A stretch of DNA of 64,000 bases from assembly GCF_024158745.1 (NCBI RefSeq), contig NZ_JAMZAW010000013.1:124001-188000 (forward strand), read 5' to 3'. The notes beneath the pieces are model-generated. The model was not told where the DNA came from. It ran no database searches and saw nothing but the letters and a program-made list of their open reading frames with translations. The DNA is from Paenibacillus tyrphae. GTDB lineage: Bacteria > Bacillota > Bacilli > Paenibacillales > NBRC-103111. The position numbers were made by a program, and so were the translations under genes. Of the stretch, positions 28,598-37,747 are shown piece after piece (the stretch's first letter is position 1; the number at the start of each line of letters is the position of its first letter).

Positions 28598-28630
28598 TGT
28601 ATAACTTAATAGTAAAAAACGTCCAAACAT
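28598..28630 (-). promoter_or_regulatory. Promoter of the F5/8 C-FN3 gene with shared upstream motif
   Basis: On the minus strand TTGGAC (28626-28621) is 17 bases from TATACA (28603-28598). ATGTTTGGAC overlaps the -35 box, as ATGTTTAGAC does at the two sister genes. Confidence 0.6.
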
Positions 28631-28865
28631 ATATCCCCTAAATTTATATTAAATGTATCAATATAGAATAAAATTCATTATATTAGTAATTTGGATACTT
28701 TCCATAACTAAATCATCACTTTCCGCAGCTGAATCGCTACGCCTCTTCCTTTCCCCCGCCCGTGGATTTCATCCTTTACATTCCGTTTATTTTCGGTTTA
28801 AAAACCTCCCTTATGCTAAGCAGCAAGCCTCGACAAACTGAACTGAAGCTAAAGGAGAAATCACC

Positions 28866-30437
28866 ATGACGAACGAAAAAACGAATGTGACTCTGGTCAT
28901 CGTCGGCCTGCTGCTTGGCATGCTGATCAGCGCTCTCGACCAGACGATTATGGCGACGGCGATGCCTAGCGTTGTGCAAGAATTAGGCGGGCTGTCTTTG
29001 TACAGCTGGATCTTCTCGATCTACATGCTGACGTCGACCGCCAGCATGCCCATTTACGGCAAGCTTGCCGACTTGTACGGCAGAAAAAAGCTCTATATCG
29101 CCGGTATGACGCTGTTCATGCTAGGCTCGGTGCTCTGCAGCTTATCGGGGGGCATGATGGAATTGATCGTTTTCCGCGGATTACAAGGCCTTGGGGCCGG
29201 GGCGCTGATGCCGCTCGCTGTGACGATCATCGGCGATCTTGTGCCGCTGGAGAAGCGGGGCAGAATGCAGGGAATGTTCGCGGGCGTCATGACGCTGGCC
29301 AGCGTCATCGGCCCTGCCATCGGCGGAATGTTCGTGGAATATTTGAGCTGGCAGTGGGTGTTTTATATTAACCTCCCCATCGGCCTTGCCGCGATCCTCA
29401 TTCTCATTCCGGCTTTGCAGGAAACCAAAAACCACGGCAAGCCGTCCATCGACTGGTTCGGTGCGCTAACGATGTGCGGGTCGGTCGTCGCACTCCTGCT
29501 TGCTCTCGTCTTGGGCGGAGGGGAATCCGGCCTCGGCTCCGGGCAGCACAATTCCTGGAGCTCGCCGCAGGTAGTAGGCCTGTTCGTGCTCGGGGTCGTA
29601 CTGCTCGTTTTGTTCCTGTGGATCGAAACGAAAGCGAAAGAACCGATCATCCCTTTGCCGCTTTTTCGCAATCGCGTCATTTCCGTCACCTCTATCGTCG
29701 CTTTCCTGATGAGTGCGGGCATGTTCGGCGCGGTGACCTATATTCCGCTGTACGTCCAGGGCGTCATCGGGGTAAGCCCTTTACTCGCCGGCTATATTTT
29801 GACTCCGTTGATGCTGGCGATCGCCGCTGCCGTGACGCTCGGCGGACGTCTGATGCACCGATTCGCTTACCGCACGTTCAACGTGCTCGGCATGGTATTG
29901 ATGGGACTCGGCTTCAGCCTGTTCGCCACGATGGATGCGGACACCACGAAGCTGCAGGTCATCGTCTATATGATCGTCGCCGGACTCGGGATCGGCTTGA
30001 TTATCCCGACGCTCAACACTTCGGTCATCGGTGCGATCGGCAGAGAACGGCGCGGTACCGCCACGTCGCTGGTGCAGTTTTTCCGGTCGATCGGCGGAAC
30101 GATCGGAGTCAGCGTCTTGGGCGTCCTGATTACCGACCGGATGACTTCCGGCATGTCGGGCTTGGGCGAGCGTTTCGCCTCCCTCCCTGCGGATAAGCTC
30201 GACAAGTTCGCCAATCCGCAGGCGCTGCTCGATCCGGCAGTCCGCACGCTGCTTCCGGCCGATCTGCTCGCCGAGCTGCAGAACGTGTTCACCCATGCGA
30301 TCGACGGCGTTTTCCTTGCAGGAACGGTCATCGCAGCCATCGGGCTCGTTGCCGCGCTCTTGATGGGCAATGCGAGAATGATCCAACCGGCGGCTCCCCC
30401 CGCAGCCCCGACAGCCGCCGACGCGAAACAAACGTAA
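28866..30437 (+). CDS. DHA2-family (EmrB/QacA) MFS drug exporter
   Basis: 523 residues with about 14 hydrophobic segments. LLLGMLISALDQTIMATAMP is the characteristic first-helix motif, and KLADLYGRKKLY is the loop 2-3 motif of the major facilitator superfamily. It should export amphipathic compounds by proton antiport. The start follows AAAGGAG. It lies just upstream of a response regulator/kinase pair, which may control it. The 309-bp gap before it holds the divergent promoter at 28598 and no gene. Confidence 0.9.
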   Translation: MTNEKTNVTLVIVGLLLGMLISALDQTIMATAMPSVVQELGGLSLYSWIFSIYMLTSTASMPIYGKLADLYGRKKLYIAGMTLFMLGSVLCSLSGGMMELIVFRGLQGLGAGALMPLAVTIIGDLVPLEKRGRMQGMFAGVMTLASVIGPAIGGMFVEYLSWQWVFYINLPIGLAAILILIPALQETKNHGKPSIDWFGALTMCGSVVALLLALVLGGGESGLGSGQHNSWSSPQVVGLFVLGVVLLVLFLWIETKAKEPIIPLPLFRNRVISVTSIVAFLMSAGMFGAVTYIPLYVQGVIGVSPLLAGYILTPLMLAIAAAVTLGGRLMHRFAYRTFNVLGMVLMGLGFSLFATMDADTTKLQVIVYMIVAGLGIGLIIPTLNTSVIGAIGRERRGTATSLVQFFRSIGGTIGVSVLGVLITDRMTSGMSGLGERFASLPADKLDKFANPQALLDPAVRTLLPADLLAELQNVFTHAIDGVFLAGTVIAAIGLVAALLMGNARMIQPAAPPAAPTAADAKQT

Positions 30438-30519
30438 GCGCGCTTGAACGAAACCGTGCAGCCCGTCGCCGCATCTGCTGTATAATAGAGGCAAGATTCA
30501 AAAGGAGGCTGCCGTTCCC

Positions 30520-31194
30520 ATGGCTAAAATTCTCGTCGTGGACGACGATCCGCATATCCGCAGGCTGGTCAAGATGATCATGCGGGGCGAAGGCTTCGAG
30601 GTGCTCGAAGCCGCCGACGGCGCCAAAGCGATGCGAACGCTCGAAGCGGCAAAAGCGGACCTGGTCATTCTGGACATCATGATGCCGGGGATGGACGGCT
30701 GGGAGCTGTGCCGCGAGCTGCGGGAGCATTACGACCTTCCCCTGCTCATGCTTACCGCTTTGGGCGATACGGAGCAAAAAGTGAAGGGCTTCGACCTCGG
30801 CATCGACGACTATCTCGTCAAGCCGTTTGAGTCCCGCGAGCTCGTCGCCCGGGTGAAGGCGCTGCTCAAGCGGTACCGGATCGCCGCTTCCCAGATCGTG
30901 CAGGTCGGACGGGTGCAGTTGAACCAAAAAGCGTATGAAGTGACAGAGGACGGCATCGGGCAGACCTTGCCGCTCAAGGAGTTCGAGCTGTTGTTCCGGC
31001 TGGCGAGCTATCCGGGACAGACGTTCTCGCGGGAGCAGCTCATCGAGCTCATCTGGGGCTGCAATTTCGAAGGCAACGAACGGACGGTCGACGTGCATGT
31101 GAACCGGCTGCGGGATCGTTTTCCCCCGGAGCGCTGCGGATTCCGCATCCGTACGCTCCGCGGGCTCGGCTATCGGCTGGAGGTGCTGTCATGA
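30520..31194 (+). CDS. OmpR-family response regulator
   Basis: 224 residues. The receiver domain has acidic residues in ILVVDDDPHI, phospho-acceptor Asp in DLVILDIMMPGMDG, and the conserved Lys in LVKPFESREL. A winged-helix DNA-binding domain follows (about 125-222, with EQLIELIWGCNFEGNERTVD). TATAAT at 30481-30486 is a likely -10 box. Its stop overlaps the kinase start (ATGA). Confidence 0.93.
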   Translation: MAKILVVDDDPHIRRLVKMIMRGEGFEVLEAADGAKAMRTLEAAKADLVILDIMMPGMDGWELCRELREHYDLPLLMLTALGDTEQKVKGFDLGIDDYLVKPFESRELVARVKALLKRYRIAASQIVQVGRVQLNQKAYEVTEDGIGQTLPLKEFELLFRLASYPGQTFSREQLIELIWGCNFEGNERTVDVHVNRLRDRFPPERCGFRIRTLRGLGYRLEVLS

Positions 31195-32567
31195 TGCTCT
31201 GGCCGAAAGCGTGGCGGGTCGCCGCATTCGCGCTCTCCGTCGTATTTTTCTGGAGCATCGGCTTTGCGGTCGCGTCGGGGCTGGAGAGCAGCTATGCCAA
31301 GCGGCATACCTGGGAACGAATGCTCGATAGCGGCGCAGCGACCATGGCGCTTATGGCGAAGGACCCGGCTCGGGCGGACGATGTGCTGCGCCAGCTCGCT
31401 CTGCTTCTTCCGGCGCGCGTCGTGCTGGTGGAGGCGGACGGGCGGCATTTGGCCTTCGGCGAGCAGGCAGAGCCGTTCTCCAGAGAGGTCGGCTGGGAGG
31501 TTGCGTCAAACGTGCTCAACGGCGGTACGCTCCGTTCGTTCGAACGGTCGGGCCTGTTCGGTCCCGGCGAAGCGACGACGGGGCAATTGTTTGTGGTGAA
31601 TGGACAGGAGGCAGCCTTGTTCATCCGCACCGAAACGCCTTCGCCGCTCCGTCATTACAGCTGGCAGCTCTTCGCGCTGCTCGTCGGCGGTCTGCTGCAA
31701 ATGGCGGCTTTGCTCGCCTTTATCCGCTTCGGCCGGAAGTCCCGCAGTGAATTTTTCCGCCTCATGGTCGGCACTCTGAACCGGATGGCCAAAGGGGATT
31801 TCAATATCAAGCTGGACGCGGACCCGAAACGAATCGGTCCGTACGAGCCGCTGGCGTCCAGCATTAACCGGATGGCCGGCGAGCTCGGTCAGATGGAGCG
31901 GATGCGGCAGGAATTTATCGCCAACGTCTCTCACGAAATCCAGTCGCCGCTGACGTCGATCAGCGGTTTCTCGCGCGAGCTTCAGAACGATAAGGTCAGT
32001 AAGGAAGAGCGGATAGAAATACTGGGGATTATCGAGACGGAAAGTAGGCGGCTATCCAAGCTGAGCGATAACTTGCTCAAGCTGACGTCGCTCGAATCCG
32101 ACCATCATCCGTTCGAACCGAAGCGCTACCGGCTGGACAATCAGCTGCGGAAGATCGTTCTCGCCTGCGAGCCGCAGTGGGTCGCGAAAAATCTGGAGAT
32201 GGACGTCGAATTGGACCACGTCACCGTAACAGCCGACGAAGACACCATGAGCCAGGTGTGGCTCAACTTGCTGAACAACGGCATTAAATTTGCCCCGGAA
32301 GACGGCGTGATTGCCATCCGGCTGCAGCAGTTGGATGGACGCGCCGTAGTTACCGTCCGGGACAACGGCTGCGGCATCGCCGAGGAGGATCTTCCTTTCG
32401 TCTTCGACCGGTTTTTCAAAGCCGATAAATCACGCAGCCGCTTGAGCAGTGGCAGCGGACTCGGATTATCCATCGTCAAAAAGATCGTCGATATGCATCA
32501 AGGCACGATAACCGTACACAGCCAGCCAGGCAAAGGCGCGACCTTCACCGTCTCGCTACCACTCTAG
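31191..32567 (+). CDS. Sensor histidine kinase
   Basis: 458 residues with TM1 (about 3-23), an extracellular domain of roughly 130 residues, TM2 (about 155-178), HAMP, and HisKA with phospho-acceptor His in FIANVSHEIQSPLTSI. The ATPase has N-box LLNNGIKFAP, DNGCGI and GSGLGLSIVKKIV. It is translationally coupled to the regulator. The stimulus is unknown; the adjacent exporter suggests envelope or drug stress. Confidence 0.93.
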   Translation: MMLWPKAWRVAAFALSVVFFWSIGFAVASGLESSYAKRHTWERMLDSGAATMALMAKDPARADDVLRQLALLLPARVVLVEADGRHLAFGEQAEPFSREVGWEVASNVLNGGTLRSFERSGLFGPGEATTGQLFVVNGQEAALFIRTETPSPLRHYSWQLFALLVGGLLQMAALLAFIRFGRKSRSEFFRLMVGTLNRMAKGDFNIKLDADPKRIGPYEPLASSINRMAGELGQMERMRQEFIANVSHEIQSPLTSISGFSRELQNDKVSKEERIEILGIIETESRRLSKLSDNLLKLTSLESDHHPFEPKRYRLDNQLRKIVLACEPQWVAKNLEMDVELDHVTVTADEDTMSQVWLNLLNNGIKFAPEDGVIAIRLQQLDGRAVVTVRDNGCGIAEEDLPFVFDRFFKADKSRSRLSSGSGLGLSIVKKIVDMHQGTITVHSQPGKGATFTVSLPL

Positions 32568-32576
32568 CCGGGTCTG

Positions 32577-32621
32577 CAAAAAAACAAAGGAGACTTCTGC
32601 TTTTCGTAAGCAAAAGTCCCC
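32577..32621 (-). terminator. Terminator of the 114-residue secreted protein gene
   Basis: On the minus strand a stem of about 14 bp (GGGGACTTTTGCTT with AAGCAGAAGTCTCC) is followed by TTTGTTTTTTT. Confidence 0.85.
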
Positions 32622-32670
32622 TTCCAATGACAGCAATATCCTAAGATCCGCAAAAGCTCGCGGAAGTCCG

Positions 32671-33015
32671 CTATTTGAAATAAATCTGGAGATTGGTAAC
32701 CGACAAACGAGGTCCTGCCAGGGATACGGTATACGTGCCGCTTGGCAAGTTAGGTACGGACGCATGAATACTTCCCGCGCCGCCCCATCCGATAAAGTTT
32801 TGTGAATATACCGTTTGCCCGTTCTGGTTCACAACATAGACATCGCATTCTGCCGAGACACCTTCATTCGGAATCCCTGCCGTAAATGAACCGGAAACAA
32901 TAAGTTCTCCTTGTCCCGTGATCTGTGATGAATAGGCGGCAGAGGCAGTAGCTAATGGAATAACGGCTAGCATGGCCATACAGAGAAAAAGAATGAGAAG
33001 TGCTCTTCGCTTCAC
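32671..33015 (-). CDS. Small secreted beta-rich protein
   Basis: 114 residues from a GTG at 33015 preceded by AAAGGATG. Signal peptide MKRRALLILFLCMAMLAVIP with cleavage near ASA-AY. The mature part of about 88 residues has alternating hydrophobic residues and a segment like a secretion-system C-terminal sandwich (SGTYTVSL, then VTNLQIYFK). No family is assigned. It is monocistronic with its own terminator. Confidence 0.7.
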   Translation of the reverse strand: MKRRALLILFLCMAMLAVIPLATASAAYSSQITGQGELIVSGSFTAGIPNEGVSAECDVYVVNQNGQTVYSQNFIGWGGAGSIHASVPNLPSGTYTVSLAGPRLSVTNLQIYFK

Positions 33016-33134
33016 TTAAAATCATCCTTTCCATCGTTTTTGGCTTTCACTATGAATGTAGCATACAATCTCTTAACAGTAAATATATGGTTCTAAATAA
33101 TTTTTGTGTAAATTAATAGTTTGCCATTCCTGTG

Positions 33135-33560
33135 TTAAGGTTCATCCGATTTCAAAAAAGGAATGATGTGACCGGCAAGATGGGTAAGGGTATGCCCGGC
33201 GTCCGGGAGAATGTGAATTTGGGCATGCGGCAGCAGGCTAGCCAGACGCTTGGCCGTACCGGCTTCCGTTGACTTTATGATACAATTTATCCTTTCCCCA
33301 CTCCCCTAGCATCATATGAAAGGCAGCGGTGAAAAGAAACTTTCTGCGGGCCGATGCCGGAAGGACAAAGCAGCGCTAGCTTATCCACCTTGTCCGGAAA
33401 GTTACGCTGAATTGGACCGCCAGCCACACCCCCAATGAGATGCCGATCATGCTCGCTTGGCGGATATTCAAGGCTTGGAAAACATCGCAGTGCCAATCGG
33501 CATAAGCGCTGCCCTTTGGGCCGAGCGGTCTTGTCGCCGCCGGCTATCACAAGGGCTCCA
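33135..33560 (-). pseudogene. Decayed alpha/beta hydrolase
   Basis: Minus-strand frames give DVFQALNIRQASMIGISLG (nucleophile elbow GxSxG), then FPDKVDKLALLCPSGIGPQK, then FHMMLGEWGKDKLYHKVNG. After a gap they give HILPDAGHTL (catalytic-His region) and the natural C-terminus. Several frameshifts and an internal deletion separate these pieces, and the N-terminal third is missing. The right end abuts the stop of the PadR-type regulator gene. Non-functional. Confidence 0.75.
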
Positions 33561-33565
33561 TTTCG

Positions 33566-34483
33566 TCAAAAGCTTAAAAGCCACTCTTCCGCTTCCCCGG
33601 TACTGCCGAATACCCTGAAATCATTTCCTTTGTTGGCTTCGGACAGCAGCTCTTTAAATCTCCCTTTCACAACCTGTTCGTTTGTTAGAATAAGGGCTGC
33701 TTTCACACGATAGTTCATGAATTTTTGCAGCATCTCTCCTGCCAGACCCGTTCTAAGGTTGAAGAAGTCGTCGGAAAGCGTCTCCGCGTGAAGCACTAAT
33801 AGATTGGTGTCATTTTCAAAGCATGCCGCGATAAGATCCAATGCATCTTGTCCTGTGCGCAGCGCCGTTTCGGTAGAAGCGCATTCCACGTATTTTTTCG
33901 TACCTCTTTCGATAACTTGAACTTTCATTTGATTTTCCTCCTTCTCCATGGGAACACGCAATTCGCTGCGCAGCTTTTGAATCCATTCCCATTCGCGCTT
34001 GTAGAAATCGATTAAATTGTCGTAGATCATATCCCATAAGTAGATTTCCCTGGCGGTTCTGCCGGGAGAAAACGGGCCTCTGAGCTTTTGTTCCTGCTGC
34101 AATAAGATCTGCGTCCGGACTTCCTCTTCATATTTTGTGAACAGGGCGTTCAATTCGGCTGCGCTGAGCTGGTCCGCCCATGCAAGCTGAATCAAAAACG
34201 AGTTCTTCAAGTCGGGAGGCTCGGGCGTGGAAACCACCCAATCCTTCAGCTCGGACAGCCCTTCTTCCGTGATCGTATAAATCTTCTTCGAGGGCAAGCT
34301 TTCCTGATGCTGGATTTCGCAGGTCACGAAACCTTCGTCCAGCAGCTGAACCAGCGATTTGTAGATCTGATTGTTGTTGGCCGACCAGTACATAAAGGGG
34401 GATTCTTGGATGATTTTTTTCAAATCGTAGCCTGTGACAGATTTCCAGCTTAAAATTCCCAGAATGGCGTGCGTAATGGACAT
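33566..34483 (-). CDS. PadR-family regulator fused to a DUF4180 domain
   Basis: 305 residues; the ATG at 34483 follows AAGGAG. The N-terminal winged helix (SITHAILGILSWKSVTGYDL and SLVQLLDEGFV) and the helical arm (about 90-180) are PadR/Vir-type. The C-terminal part, about 190-305 (YVECASTETALRTGQDALDL, then DDFFNLRTGLAGEMLQKF), resembles DUF4180, a domain usually found as a separate protein. A perfect 11-bp inverted repeat sits just upstream, so autoregulation is likely. The ligand and targets are unknown. Confidence 0.85.
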   Translation of the reverse strand: MSITHAILGILSWKSVTGYDLKKIIQESPFMYWSANNNQIYKSLVQLLDEGFVTCEIQHQESLPSKKIYTITEEGLSELKDWVVSTPEPPDLKNSFLIQLAWADQLSAAELNALFTKYEEEVRTQILLQQEQKLRGPFSPGRTAREIYLWDMIYDNLIDFYKREWEWIQKLRSELRVPMEKEENQMKVQVIERGTKKYVECASTETALRTGQDALDLIAACFENDTNLLVLHAETLSDDFFNLRTGLAGEMLQKFMNYRVKAALILTNEQVVKGRFKELLSEANKGNDFRVFGSTGEAEEWLLSF

Positions 34484-34504
34484 GGCAGTTTCTCCTTGAT
34501 CGAT

Positions 34505-34530
34505 ATCATATGTTAACAATAACATATGAT
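34505..34530. promoter_or_regulatory. PadR-type operator
   Basis: ATCATATGTTA (34505-34515) and TAACATATGAT (34520-34530) are perfect arms 4 bases apart. They contain the ATGT/ACAT spacing known for PadR operators and lie 22 bases before the start codon. Confidence 0.8.
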
Positions 34531-34583
34531 GCTTGATATTTCAATATTCGGTGTGGCATGAAACTCTACGGCATCAGGCATAA

Positions 34584-34609
34584 CAAAAAGCCCTTCATTT
34601 AGAGGGCTT
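34584..34609 (-). terminator. Terminator of the broken toxin-antitoxin unit
   Basis: On the minus strand AAGCCCT pairs with AGGGCTT, followed by TTTTGTTA. Confidence 0.75.
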
Positions 34610-34655
34610 CCGGAACATATCTGTATTCGTTTGTTGTCTTGGACCAGCCGTTTCC

Positions 34656-34968
34656 TTAAAATAGTTCCCGCAAATAGTCTCTTCGGCTGTGCAAAATCCG
34701 ATAGATGATCACTTCGTTATTTATAATTCTGTAGAAAACCAGATATGGCGAAACGACAATAAAACGATACCCGCGCTGTATTAACGTATAGTCATCCTCT
34801 GACAATAGATCCCATATGGGAAAAATCAGCAAGTCCCCCGATTTCACGGTTCAACTTTTCCAGCATCTTTTCGGCGTTCTGCCAGTTATCTTGGGTTATA
34901 TACGAGAAAATTTCATCCAGATCATCTACCGCTGCCGGTATATATCTCACTCTACTCTTTGGAGGCAT
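34656..34968 (-). pseudogene. Frameshifted RelE/ParE-family toxin
   Basis: The ATG at 34968 opens RVRYIPAAVDDLDEIFSYIT, a typical ParE/RelE start, and reads to HMGSIVRG. It then meets TGA. The adjacent frame continues DDYTLIQRGYRFIVVSPYLV and ends normally at 34656 with ILHSRRDYLREL. A one-base shift near 34797-34803 therefore breaks an otherwise complete toxin of about 104 residues. It overlaps the antitoxin frame by 17 bases, as intact modules do. Confidence 0.75.
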
Positions 34969-35194
34969 TCACTTTCCTCCGCAGGTTTGCCATGACTTGA
35001 TCATGATCCAGTAGTTCAGCACCTTCGGCAACTTATTTGATACGGGCTTCCATACGGCGGAAAGCTTCATGGCTCATAACCACCAAATCGGCTTCTCCAT
35101 TGCGTGTTAGCACAACGGGTTTATCAATCTCATGGCAAAACTTCGAAAACCCGTTGTAATCCTGACGAATGCTCGTAGAAGGCTTTATATGCAC
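34952..35194 (-). pseudogene. Phd/YefM-family antitoxin with a premature stop
   Basis: From the GTG at 35194 the frame reads IKPSTSIRQDYNGFSKFC, then NGEADLVVMSHEAFRRMEA, a Phd/YefM pattern. A TAA at 35033-35035 interrupts it. The same frame then continues LLDHDQVMANLRRKV to a TAG at 34952. A 53-residue DNA-binding fragment may still be made. A promoter-like TTGGATAC...TACAATA lies upstream near 35230-35257. Confidence 0.7.
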
Positions 35195-35391
35195 CGTTTC
35201 ACGCCCTTTCCCATACCATTAATCTGACTATATTGTATCATTATTATTGTGTATCCAAGTCAATCCCGTTTTAGTGCGTAGTGCGCTCTCCGAGTGACGA
35301 CTTATCGGTTCATTAAGTCAAGTATAATAATCAATTTTTTGATCATTTTCATTAACTTTGATATCATGAAGACAAAGGGAGGGAGAAAGGT

Positions 35392-35619
35392 TTGATCATC
35401 AATAAATTAAGCGAAATCATGGGGCGTAAACGTCTGAAGATATCCGACGTCGTGGAAGGTACGGGGCTGGCTCGTAATACAGTGACCGAACTTTATCACG
35501 GCCGGGCTAAAAGAATTGACCTTGAGACATTGGACAAGCTCTGCTCATATTTGGATGTTAGTGTCGGCGAGATATTTGAGCATGAAGGCGAAAGAAAAGA
35601 GTCCTTGCCAGCGGATTAA
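35392..35619 (+). CDS. Small XRE-family (HTH_26-like) regulator
   Basis: 75 residues from a TTG at 35392 after GGGAGGGAGAAAGG. Almost the whole protein is one Cro/C1 helix-turn-helix: KISDVVEGTGLARNTVTELY, then LETLDKLCSYLDVSVGEIFE. It is probably an autoregulator; TATAAT at 35323-35328 may be its -10 box. No partner gene is adjacent on the same strand. Confidence 0.82.
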   Translation: MIINKLSEIMGRKRLKISDVVEGTGLARNTVTELYHGRAKRIDLETLDKLCSYLDVSVGEIFEHEGERKESLPAD

Positions 35620-35732
35620 GCGGGCAGGGACTCTTCATAACAATACATGGAAAATCATCTGGAAGTCAGGCACTTTTTTAAGGTTCCATCTTCCGGATCA
35701 CAAATGTAACTATTCCTTAGCTATTCAATTGG

Positions 35733-36607
35733 TTATTGTTGGACAGTAGTATACTCATTTACTTGATAGGTTAGTATTTTATCAAAAATCATATAGTCTT
35801 TCCTATTTTTAAACGGCCCTTTATTGTTATCGTGTTTATCAATTGCGTAGGAAGTCGGACCGGTTCCAGCCGCTTTTCCTTCATACCATGCAATGAAGGC
35901 ATTTACTTCTGATATGGAGAGATCAAATTCTTTTTCAAGCCCAGTATTAAGGGTAACGACTAAAATGGCTCTTCCGGAAGGAGGCGGTGTTACCGGTGTT
36001 GCGGATGCTTCATTAGAATTATTGCTTTCTCCAGTTGTACCAATAGCAGTTACTACATAATAATAAGTAGTTCCGTTAGAAACAGTGGTGTCTATGTAAG
36101 GCGAGCCATAAACGTTATTTGCCACAGTTGTATAAGGACCACCTGGTGTTGTGGATCTTTTTATATTATATCCTGTAGCCCCTTCTACAGAGTTCCATGT
36201 AAGAGTAACAGTGGAATCTTATTAATACCAGTCAAGGTTTTGGCAATATAAGAGCCATCTTTAGCAAGAGGAGTGCTTGTATACACTACTTTATCACTTG
36301 CATCCAAAAATCTGACTGTTACGGCGCCATCTGCTTTTAGTCGAATCCCAGCAATATTTGCATTATTTAATGTAAAAACTACTGCGTTACCATTACTTTC
36401 TCCAGGCCCATACAATATATCACTTGTTTTTTCATCATTATCAGTAATTTTAGTATAATAGTTAATGAAAGTACTTCCAGACTGGTGTGAACCTTTGACT
36501 CCGTCTAGCAGGCCACCCGTATATACCGTTGCTGCGGAAGCTGAGATTGGAATCATAAAAACCAAAATAAACGCAAAAAACATGGCAAAAGATAAGATTT
36601 TTTTCAC
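35733..36607 (-). pseudogene. Frameshifted secreted FN3 protein with the shared C-terminal domain
   Basis: The GTG at 36607 follows AGGAGG. The first frame gives a signal peptide (ILSFAMFFAFILVFMIPISA) and a galactose-binding-like domain (YTGGLLDGVKGS, then GIRLKADGAVTVRFLDAS). It stops near 36185 after a shift at about 36220. The other frame takes over with DSTVTLTWNSVEGATGYNIK, a fibronectin III domain, and the C-terminal domain from GRAILVVTLNTGLEKEFDLS to TYQVNEY. The shift coincides with a small deletion between domains. The halves could be separately translated, since a GTG exists at 36125, but loss of function is more likely. Confidence 0.75.
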
Positions 36608-36643
36608 TGATGTATTCCTCCTAGTTTGTTTTGCCTCAAGTCC

Positions 36644-36677
36644 ATTTTATGTAAAATAAGCCATGTTGTCTAAACAT
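36644..36677 (-). promoter_or_regulatory. Promoter of the frameshifted FN3 gene with shared motif
   Basis: On the minus strand TAGACA (36672-36667) is 17 bases from TAAAAT (36649-36644), with ATGTTTAGACA at 36677-36667. Confidence 0.6.
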
Positions 36678-36753
36678 AAATAACCAAATTTTTATTTAAA
36701 TGTAATTTATTAGAAAAAAAATAATATCGAGTCACCAAAATACGATTGACAAT

Positions 36754-37104
36754 TTATACTTCGTTATCTTCGGATTTATTTCCGCAATCATCGGCCCCCC
36801 CACTTTCATTCGACTCAAAAGCATAGTTTTTCCGAAGTACCGTATGTAAAGCTATTGCTGCATACTTGAAGCCATGACTCATTCCGTCTGCGTACATCTT
36901 TCCACTTTCATCCTCCCGCAATTTCGACTCGGTACTCCAGTAAGTTTGAAGATCGTGTAAATCTTCGAGCAACCGGTTCAGTTCATCGACCATAGCATCC
37001 TCCTCATGTTTAAGGCCTGTCGGCCGAACGATATGATTGAGAACATTTTGTTCCCAATTTATGCGCAGGAGTGCGGAATTTTCCGCAGCCTGCTCAATGT
37101 TCAA
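36754..37104 (-). CDS. Hypothetical protein, partner of the XRE gene
   Basis: 116 residues, soluble, helical and acidic (NRLLEDLHDLQTYWSTESKL, then GMSHGFKYAAIALHTVLRKN). No family recognised. Its start overlaps the end of the upstream XRE gene by 11 bases, so the two are co-translated. It may be the protein partner or effector of that regulator. Confidence 0.68.
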   Translation of the reverse strand: MNIEQAAENSALLRINWEQNVLNHIVRPTGLKHEEDAMVDELNRLLEDLHDLQTYWSTESKLREDESGKMYADGMSHGFKYAAIALHTVLRKNYAFESNESGGADDCGNKSEDNEV

Positions 37105-37306
37105 TCCATTCGTAAAGATCTTCCATTTTGCAACCCAACAACTTAGATGCGGTATATAAATCTTCCGGCAGCATAACGCGTGTATCGTTGCAAAAATGGG
37201 AAATAACTCGTTTGGATCGACCGGAACGGCGGGAATACTCGGCTTGGGACAATCCCAATTTTCCCAGCCAGTCCGGGAGCAAGCATCTCCCTCGGGAGTA
37301 TGCCAC
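37094..37306 (-). CDS. Small XRE-family regulator
   Basis: 70 residues from a GTG at 37306. The helix-turn-helix is LSQAEYSRRSGRSKRVISHF followed by LPEDLYTASKLLGCKMEDLY. Upstream, TATAAT lies near 37355-37360 on the minus strand, and AAGGAG is 14 bases before the GTG, a long spacing. It forms a two-gene unit with the gene at 36754. Confidence 0.72.
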   Translation of the reverse strand: MAYSRGRCLLPDWLGKLGLSQAEYSRRSGRSKRVISHFCNDTRVMLPEDLYTASKLLGCKMEDLYEWIEH

Positions 37307-37747
37307 TGAAACCCGGATCTCCTTCCATCAAGAATGAACGCTACTAAAATTATAGCATTAACATGGTAATTAGTAATGTATGAGTTGTAGAGTTTTAGAC
37401 TTTAAGATCTTTAGATTCCTTCGGTTCTCATTTGAGCGAATGCCTCGCTTAGGGTTTGGACTAACGTTAATGAGATGAAACTCCTGTACATTAAGGAAAT
37501 TTTTTATATATAATACAATTATCATATAAATTCCTATTGTTCTACAGCAAATGGTTTAGAGCACCCTTTAGGTAAACTTGTTTGGTATTTTATAACGTTC
37601 AGTCTGACAAAGAAACGATATTAGAAAAATACATCCTCTCTGCGTGTAAGGGGGCAGGGACTCTTTTCGCCACAATGGAAAATCCGGAAGTCAGACACTT
37701 TTTTCAAAGTTCCATCTCCCGGATCACATCAACTATTCAACTTTTGG
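37307..37747. other. Intergenic stretch with duplicated flank
   Basis: 441 bp, AT-rich. About 37650-37747 resembles 35610-35732 (GGGCAGGGACTCTT, then GGAAGTCAG-CACTTTTTT), the downstream flank of the frameshifted FN3 gene. No gene is supported. Confidence 0.6.
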
